Assembly (NCBI RefSeq): GCF_036884655.1
Contig: NC_088342.1
Span: 9,543,501 to 9,607,500, forward strand
Origin: Musa acuminata AAA Group
Lineage: Eukaryota > Streptophyta > Magnoliopsida > Zingiberales > Musaceae
Length of the DNA stretch: 64,000 nt
Direction of reading: 5' to 3'
Shown: positions 56,263 to 64,000 of the stretch, one piece after another
How the letters are laid out: every line of letters starts with the position of its first letter
How positions within the stretch are numbered: the first letter of the stretch is position 1
Notes under the pieces: model-generated
Told to the model about the DNA's origin: nothing
Databases searched by the model: none
Seen by the model: only the letters and a program-made list of their open reading frames with translations
Program-made: the position numbers and the translations under genes

Positions 56263-59200
56263 ATGCATCACGGAAGCGCAGGGCGATCGCCGTCGGAACG
56301 GAATCGGATGGCGGCGGAGCTTCCCTTAGTGGTGGGCCTCAACTGCCTCGAGGACCCGTCGTTCGAGGAGGAGGCCCTCGCCGGCACAGCAAGGGTGGAG
56401 CACGTCGGCCTCTCCGCCCTCGCCGATGGCCGGATCGAGTCCGCTGCCGCCGTCGTCCTCCACTCCCTTTCGCTCGTCCCCGGGCCCGCCCAGCGCCGCC
56501 TCCGTCCGTGGCAGCTCGTCCTCTGCCTTGGCTCCGCCGACCGCGCCGTCGACTCCGCCCTCGCCGCCGACCTTGGCCTCCGCCTCGTCCACGTTGACGC
56601 CAGCCGGGCCGAAGAGGTCGCTGACACCGTCATGGCCCTCTTCCTCAGCCTCCTCCGCCGGACCCACCTCCTGTCCCGCGATTCCTCCTCTTCGGCTTCC
56701 GCCGGGTGGCTCGGATCGATCCAGCCGCTGTGCCGGGGCATGCGAAGGTGCCGTGGCCTCGTTCTCGGGATCATCGGGAGGTCGGCCTCGGCCCGTTGCC
56801 TGGCAACCAGGAGCCTCGCCTTCAAGATGAGCGTGCTCTACTTCGATTTCCATCATGAGGTATTAGTCTCTGCCTCATATTTTCCATCAGATGACGTTTT
56901 GTTTCCCAATGTGCCTTTTTCCTGTCGAGTTGTTACCTTTGACATTTTTCTTTGCTCAAGATTTAAGCTTTCTTTGTGGAATAGATAGAATTTGTACTCG
57001 TTTTGCAAAATTAGAGCTTATCACAGCAAGATGTAGGGGGTATAGTTAAGCGAGTTTGTTCATCATGAGTTGATAGGATTTTTCACCAATCTGAGTTGGT
57101 CTGATATTTAATTTTTGCCGGTGTTGCTGTTCAGCTTAAGAGTTCAGTTATTCATCCATATTTCAGGTTTACAGCCTCTCTTCTTTTGTTGGGGTTATGG
57201 TTTAGTAGAAAATTTGGTTCATCTGGTCTGCACCTTCTAGGAGAAACTAAAGGATAAAAAGCATCTGAAAGTTTAGATTATGAAACACATAATAAACAAC
57301 ATGATAAAGGTGCAGGGCTATCTAATTAATCCAGGGACATGATTTCTTGGTTCACTGTCTATTGATAGCCATGATTGTGCCTCATTTTAAGTTTATAGTG
57401 ATCATTTCTTCTATGAACTTAATTACACTTTTACAAGCTTTAACTCTTCTTATACTTTATATTGTTACAATTTCCAAAGGGCATCTAATTATCCTGGGAC
57501 AACATATTCCCTGCATTCTGTAGTAAATTAGCTGGAGATATGTCAAATCTCTTATTCAGAGTTCAAGACTAACTTGAACCTCACTGACTACTTCATGCTG
57601 CAATTTCATTTCATGTATGTATCTCTGAGGAGGACATTTAGGGGCATGAGATTTAGATTTATATCGTTTGTGGAAGTGAAGTACAAATTCATGTATCATG
57701 AACCACCGAGTATAACAGAAAAACCGAGAAAGTTTGTGAGCTTTGATGATACTTTTTGACAACCGCATATGACATTGAGCTTGTGTCGCAGAAACTTTTC
57801 TTCTTCTGAAAGGTGTTGTAATGCAAGTCCTTGTTAGTTTTCTTCTATCAAGCTGCTGAGAACTGCTGGAATGTTCTGTATATGAACGTAGTTCATTAGT
57901 ATTGAGCTTCATTTATTTGAAATCTCTAGTTGATTTGTGACTGTTGTATTTGAACAAATGATTTAAGGGGAAAGAAAAATCAGGACGACCTGTTATTGCA
58001 TTTCCTCCTGCTGCTCGACGAATGGACACCCTCAATGATTTACTGGCATTAAGCGATCTAGTTTCGCTTCACTGTTCACTGTCAGATGCTACCTTGCATA
58101 TTCTTAATTCAGAACGGTTGCAACATATAAAGCCAGGTAACATGTCATCTTTTCTTTTTGGTTATTGACTTTTCAGGGCATTAGTGTATTTCTTCCTTTC
58201 TGGTGTGATCTGAAAATTTTGTTTCCATTTGAAAAATATTTTCTAAATTTTTATTCCTAATAATTGAGTATTTTTTGTTGCTTTTTTTTGGTTGTTTGCA
58301 TTTGGAGTTATTAGTGTACCTCTTCCTTTGCAGTTGATCTGAATAAAATTGTTTCCTACTGACAGATTTTTTTCTAGAATTTTATTAATAATTGAATTCT
58401 TTATCCACAGGAGCATTTATAGTGAATTCAGGTAGCACTCAATTAATCGATGATTGTGCACTGAAGCAGCTCTTGATCAATGGTACTATAGCTGGTTGTG
58501 CATTGGATGGTGCTGAGGGGCCCCAATGGATGGAAGCATGGGTATGAGCATTAGACTTAGGGTATGAGTTGTTTCTTATGTACATGATCTATTTAGATCT
58601 GATGATCCCTATCAATAAAAAACACTTAAAGCGTCATCTGATAATGAGCATTGATGTCTAAGTTATGCCAGAAATTTGTTTTTTTCATTCTTTTGGGTGC
58701 TTACCTGATGCTTTTTGCATGGTGTTTCCTTTTGACTATGACATATGTAGCAACAGAAACAGAGCCTTGGCAAAACTGATCTAGCGAGGTTCATTACTTA
58801 TTTCTTAACATGCTGATAAGCTATGTGAGTAGAAATCCAGGTTTTGGTCCAGGAATGTTTCAAACAGGTTAGAGTTGGTCAATTTATTCAAAAATTACAT
58901 AAAGTTGGTTGTTCTTATTTTTGTGGAATTTTTGTTATTATAAACAAAGAAAAAAAAAGCAAAGTCTTGTTTGATTCACAAGGCCCACGTGAGCTGAGAG
59001 GTGACAGGATCCACAGTTTCCAATGCAAAGTGTTGAACATACTGCTGTGTCCAGTGTGGCCAGTGTGTCCGGTGGTTACCTTTTTACTAGCTTTTCATGG
59101 GTATGCAGAAAGAATTTAGTTTTAAAACAGCTTGTTGAATATTTACTGAGATAGTTAATGTGCAGTATTGCATTCTTATCTAAATATTGATGGAAAATTA

Positions 59201-61619
59201 ATTTGGTGAATTAGCATCTGATTGCTAGATATATGAACAATACTTCTATTATATCCATAAATGTTTATGAGTAATGCTATGAAGAAATACATAAAATTTG
59301 ATGATGGTAATAACAAGGTGAGTAGTTCGTCTTCTTTATGTGCACTTATTGCTACATGTAAATAAGCAATTGTCACCCAAAGCTTCTTTGCAGTATTTTG
59401 TTATTATTATATACTGAATTATAATTTCTGTTGAATTAGCCCCTTTTTTTTTCAAGGCTTGAGCAGTTTGCTTTGCTTCTGCTGTGTACCTCTTTTCCCT
59501 GTTTGCATGCTTCGATTTCATTTCAAATTTCAACAAATTGATTTTCATTTTTCAGTTGTCTGATGTTTTTATTTTAATCTGATTTCAGGTTAGGGAGATG
59601 CCAAATGTGTTAATTCTTCCTCGCAGTGCAGATTATAGTGAAGAAGTGTGGATGGAAATAAGAGAAAAAGCAATAACAATACTACAGTCTTTTTTCCTTG
59701 ATGGAATTGTACCAGATTATGCTGTTTCTGATGAGGATGAAACAATAAATGAAAGTGCATATGAAGATGAGCAGGCGAAAAAGCAAGTAAAGGAACCTCA
59801 GCAGGTTCAGGATGTCGACCAGCTGACAGGTGAAAGCCACTTAACTTCGGGATACATGAATCAAAAGGTTAGCCATCACTTGAAAGAATCTCAAGTTTCA
59901 GGTGAATCCAAAAATACTGGCTCTAGAACTGAAGGAAGGCACAGTGGATCAGGCAAAAAGGGTAAGAAGAGACCTGCTCGCCGTAGATCTCAGCAGAATT
60001 CAGATGATTCTTCAGCTGCAGATAGTGCTAGTGGTTATACCTCAGGTCAAGATGATGATACTGCAATAAGTGGTAGAGATAAATTATTAAGTTCCAATTC
60101 TAGGTTTGCTTCTTCTGAGGATCCTAGAAACAAACAAATGTGCATCTTCGAACAAATATCGGACTTGTCGTCAGGGAAGCAGGTGGCAGTAAGCACAGAT
60201 GATGGTGAACTGCTGAAAGATGGTTTCGTTGTAGCCCTGCGGGCAATAGATCGTCCAGGATATCATGTGTCCAGGCAAAGAATTCCTGGAGGTGGTTGGT
60301 TCCTTGATACTGTGTCAAACGTATCAAAAAGGGATCCTGCTGCACAATTCCTTGTTTCTTTTAAAAGCAAGGTACTGATGTGTAATGTCTCCTGCAATTA
60401 TTTTAATACATTTCTTTCTCCACTTTCTCCTTTCTGAATGAAGTATGACTTCATCTCTCTTACTGGCTGTTATTTTCTCTAGGACACACTTGGACTGCAG
60501 TCTTTTGCTGCTGGTGGAAAACTCTTACAGGTTATAATGCATGTTGCTTCAGTGAATTACTTGTAATACTTCATTGTTTGTTGTCAGAAGTCTAAAAAGG
60601 ATGGCCAGTTTCTGCAGTCACTAAAGACATGCAGTTTATGCTCAATAAAATAATCAACTCTCAAGAGAAAGTTGATGTTTATATTGCTTTCTTTCACTTC
60701 CTTTGTACATTGTACTTTGCTCTTACATCTGCAATGCTACTTGGCAATTAGGATTTACTTTTAGTTCCCTGCACAAAATGAGTTTCACTCTTGATATCAG
60801 ATCCCTGCTGGAATAAATCTTCCTTTTCGTAGGGTCAGAATATATTGTATTATTCAGGTCACATCCCATTTCCAAATTGTTCAACACATGACGTCTCAAG
60901 AATTATTTAGCATCTTAAGTCTTTTTATTAATTTGATTTTTGTTCGAAGCCAAATAAAAATGTCATAGCAAATAACTGCACGCTTTTTAGTGGTTTGGAC
61001 CAGAACTAGTCCAATCAGTTTAGGATGGTATATATTTTTACTTGATGTTGAACAGAAACAGGTTGTGTCTTGTCGGAATTCTATCTTCTACTGTATCAAA
61101 ATTTTATAAACTGTTGGTCAGTATGAATTTTTGAATTTTTCATAGGTGACGCCGATTGAGCCGAATCTTTATGTTAGTATGCTTTCTATTAGTCTGTTAT
61201 TTCTAGTTTTGGTTGTTGATTCATTATAATATGAAAATCAACTCTCTAAAGCCCCTATAAGATAAAGCTATGATTTCAGCCAGAAGTATGCATAGTCATG
61301 CTTTTTGGTATTCTAACTCGTTTGTCTTTTCTGTGGTACCAGATCAACAGAAAAATGGAGTTTGTGTTTGCAAATCATAGTTTTGATGTGTGTGGCAGTT
61401 GGACACTGCAAGGATCTGTCTTGGAACAATGTAAATTAGTTAACTGCAAAAATCCGTTGGTATGTACATAATGCTGAATAATGCGAATTTTTGTTCTTGT
61501 ATTTGATATTTCCTTAATTACACTTCTTTCACTGGTATGACATGTAGGCTGTCTTGGAGGTAAGCATAGAAATCCTTGCAGCTGTGGCTGAAGATGGCAT
61601 TAGTCGATGGCTCGATTAA
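56263..61619 (+). CDS. AN: C-terminal binding protein ANGUSTIFOLIA (plant CtBP-like)
   Basis: Seven exons in one frame: 56263-56859, 57968-58136, 58411-58541, 59589-60371, 60483-60530, 61343-61459, 61548-61619; 638 aa, close to Arabidopsis AN (about 636). It has the D-2-hydroxyacid dehydrogenase/CtBP fold: LCLGSADRAVDSALAADLGL, ADTVMALFLSLLRRTHLL, WLGSIQPLCRGMRRCRG, the dinucleotide-loop region LGIIGRSASARCLA, RRMDTLNDLLALSDLVSLHC, GTIAGCALDGAEGPQWMEAW and NVLILPRSADYSEEVWMEIR. The plant-specific C-terminal half has a basic, NLS-like cluster (KKGKKRPARRR, about residues 420-432), FLDTVSNVSKRDPAAQF, SFAAGGKLLQ and ISRWLD at the end. Family members control cell shape and microtubule or Golgi/stress-granule processes; the enzyme site is considered degenerate in plants. 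A second in-frame ATG at 56308 (MAAELP) is the better match to the family start, so translation may begin there. Confidence 0.95.
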
Positions 61620-62281
61620 AGTTGTTTGTGGGAAAAATGATTCTAATGAAGCACATCGACCTCATCTTTGGTTTGTTTTTCTTTTACCGACCTTGTAATG
61701 CATCCAATTTTGATTACTGTTGTGCAATGTACTTGACATGCACCAGTTTTTACTGAATGAAGTTGTTCTTGTTGAATCTATCTCTAATCTTCTTACTGCC
61801 TAGAGTTTGCAGCTCTGCATTTACTGTAGGTAGGGAAGATTTATTGTTCCTAGGTAAGGTCTGGCTCGTACAATCCGCCCATGCATCGACAAAAGCATTG
61901 AATCACTAAGACAATGATGCAAGTTCGACATGGGGCACGATGTGGTAAGTCATGCTAGGTCCTCGATCTCTTTTTTTTTTTTTTGGTAAAAGGATAAATG
62001 ACCAATGTGGAATTGGAGCATAGGTTTTTGTGATAAACTATTAAGATCTTTATCATTTAAACTCAGCTGATACCTTCAAAATATATCAAATAAAATTTTA
62101 AATCCTTAACTTTTATTATGTATGGGGATATTATTTGCTCTTCTTATGTCATTTGATACAATGGATTGAATGACTTTGTTCATCTCAATTTGAATGGATA
62201 ATTGATGTTTGATCCCTAGGAAAATATAAGGAGAAGAACAATATAAGGAGAGCTTATCAATAGTAAGGATGTTGATAACAT

Positions 62282-62284
<3 letters not shown>

Positions 62285-62320
<36 letters not shown>
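62285..62320. repeat. (TA)n microsatellite
   Basis: About 18 TA units. Confidence 0.95.
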
Positions 62321-62322
<2 letters not shown>

Positions 62323-62362
62323 CACAATACCATATTTCATTCTTGTTGTCGATATCACTCTT

Positions 62363-62424
62363 TATCATCATCATCATCATCATCATCATCATTACTCTTT
62401 ATCATCATCATCATCATCATCATC
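62363..62424. repeat. (ATC)n microsatellite, two blocks
   Basis: ATC runs at 62363-62392 and 62401-62424, separated by a short TACTCTTT. Confidence 0.93.
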
Positions 62425-63061
62425 GCTCTTTATAAATATTGTCATCGCCGGCCTTGTTTGTTATGAGTGTTGCTAGTTGATTGTTATTGACATTGTTCAT
62501 CATTGTTGTAGATATCACTAATCATTATCATTTAAAGAGAAAAAAAAAAGAAAAGGGAAAACAAGAACAAAGAGAGAGATGAGTAAAAAGTAGAGGTATT
62601 TATGCCCATTTGCAAAGATAATTTTAAAAATAATAAAAAAATTTTATGATGAATTGTAAATAGTAAAAAATGTTACAAATTGTAATCTCCCAATTAAAAC
62701 TTTTTATGAAAGAACGGATGCTATATCCACATGGTCATTATCGTGGAAAACGCACGTGTCACTCTCGGGGCACCCTTGATCTTGATGGACGGTGATACTG
62801 AGCCAGAAATCGACGGACCACAGCCCAGTTATGGACTTTATAATGGGCCGATCCATGGGCTTATCAATTTGAGTCGGTATCTGCGGATCCGAACTTGAGA
62901 TCGGTCGCGTCGGACCACTTCCTTTCCCGCGCTCGCTCCTTAAATAAAAAGGAGTTGCAGACCCGTCGTTTGTTTGGTCGCGTCTCGCCCTCGCCTACGG
63001 AAGAGGGAAGGGAAGAGAGATCGGCAGGGAGAGTGCGGAGGAGGGGTCGGTAGCGCACTAG

Positions 63062-63443
63062 ATGGCCTGCGATCCAAAGGATGACGTCGATCGGCTCTTC
63101 GCCTGCTTCAAGTGCGGGATATCTACTCCTGGTGATTCCACTCAAACCCTAATTCCTCACCCCCTCCCTTTTCCTTCGCGGAATACCCTTTATTGGCCAT
63201 TCTTCTTTGATTCTTTCGGATAAGAACCAATCTTCTTTGGTTCTTTTGGATGAACCCCGATTTTAAGGGCTCTTGATTCTTGATCTCTGGCAATTGTTAG
63301 AATCCGCGATCAAGGAAAGACGTCTGCACCCGGAGACATCCAAGAAAGCCGGCTTGGTGAGAGGGAAGGCGTCTACGGTTTTTGGAATTGCTACGTCGAG
63401 CTTGTCTGAACAATGTGGGCAGGATTCAACAGGGAAAGAGAAG
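63062..63443 (+). CDS. 5' end of a gene, possibly PrimPol (primase-polymerase)
   Basis: Two exons are visible: 63062-63131 and 63301-63443, joined in frame (phase 1) and ending at a GT donor. They give MACDPKDDVDRLFACFKCGI, then ESAIKERRLHPETSKKAG and a Ser/Lys/Gly-rich stretch. The short acidic start, the DDVDRLFACFKCGIS motif with its CxxC and the basic linker recall the N-terminus of plant DNA-directed primase/polymerase proteins (At5g52800 type). The diagnostic polymerase core lies beyond the window, so this is a resemblance only. Later open stretches (63623-63823) are not convincing exons. Confidence 0.45.
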
Positions 63444-64000
63444 GTATGCCTCTGTATTATCTAGTTAATATTTTTAAATGATGTTTCTATCTATCTATCT
63501 AAAATAATCTCTTATTGGGTATTTCTTTTGGTTCTTGTACTGTAAGAGTAAGTGAAAGTCTTTTTGTTTAGGAAGGATGGTGCACTGATAATATATACTG
63601 TTTATATTTTCACCAAGGGAAAATGTCAATTTTCTTGATCATGTATATGCAACATGGTTGTCGAGACTGCATTGTTTATATAGCTAATGGTCAGATGTGC
63701 CTTGTGGAGTCTGAAGTCTACCTTGATCAAGATGTCAACTTTATTGAAGATGTGTTTATGTTGATGTGTATGCAACATATCAGGGCTAATTACAGATTAT
63801 CCCTTGAGGTTAGCTACTTTTAGCGTCCCGATTCTTATATTTTAAAAAATAACATTGGCATCCCTATAGTTACGAAAGTGAAATATTTAGGTCAATTTAC
63901 CTTAATAACGTTAGTTTTATCGTTGAAAACATGAAAACAAAGGACAAAAAGATAATTTTAATGTTCGGTAGTGGTGGACAATGGCGTTGCTAGCATCGAC
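63444..64000. other. Probable intron of the last gene
   Basis: AT-rich sequence after the exon 2 donor with no exon I can support. The gene continues past the window edge. Confidence 0.4.

Larger units (their letters stand above)
61620..63061. other. 3' UTR and intergenic region, microsatellites
   Basis: The 3' UTR of the ANGUSTIFOLIA-like gene is followed by AT-rich DNA with the microsatellites listed separately. From about 62720 it becomes GC-richer, the likely promoter and 5' UTR of the last gene. Confidence 0.5.

Noticed and set aside
56326..56856. 176-aa and 185-aa minus ORFs
   Set aside because: Shadows of the GC-rich first exon of the ANGUSTIFOLIA-like gene.

Overview
The window looks like nuclear DNA of a flowering plant. 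Genes have many introns with GT..AG borders, intergenic DNA is AT-rich and full of microsatellites, and all recognisable proteins are plant families. Protein style, GC-rich first exons and the Gypsy element suggest a monocot, possibly of the banana group (Zingiberales). That placement is inference and was not tested.

Layout. 1-4246: 3' part of an F-box protein gene of the At4g00755 type, with an apparent frameshift. 6318-7994: intronless ARM-repeat protein. 10069-10650: broken MATE transporter pseudogene. 14.8-31 kb: an AT-rich block built around tRNA-Asn. At its core, 16963-23203, are 33 tandem same-strand copies of a 74-nt tRNA-Asn(GTT) gene, mostly on a 193-bp unit; 28 copies are identical. 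Decayed tRNA-Asn copies and divergent repeats lie on both sides. A defective Ty3/Gypsy retrotransposon of the Tat type (dual RNase H), 23740-29214, sits in the right flank; its primer-binding site is an 18-nt exact complement of the 3' end of the same tRNA-Asn.

32933-36713: ACS10/ACS12-type aminotransferase (4 exons, 540 aa). 37231-37983 (minus): DUF688-type protein. 38922-49371: FHA-domain coiled-coil protein (13 exons, 850 aa). 51235-51937 (minus): heavy-metal-associated isoprenylated protein of the HIPP39 type (3 exons, 126 aa). 53701-54073: probable solo LTR. 56263-61619: ANGUSTIFOLIA/CtBP-like gene (7 exons, 638 aa). 63062 to the edge: 5' end of a gene that may encode PrimPol.

The protein genes are unrelated housekeeping or regulatory loci and form no pathway. 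The notable system is the tRNA-Asn array: its homogeneity, higher-order duplication, a recombinant copy whose junction lies inside the tRNA, a copy with an enlarged anticodon loop, and the adjacent retroelement that would be primed by the same tRNA. Exon borders were set by hand from splice consensus and reading-frame continuity, without transcript data.
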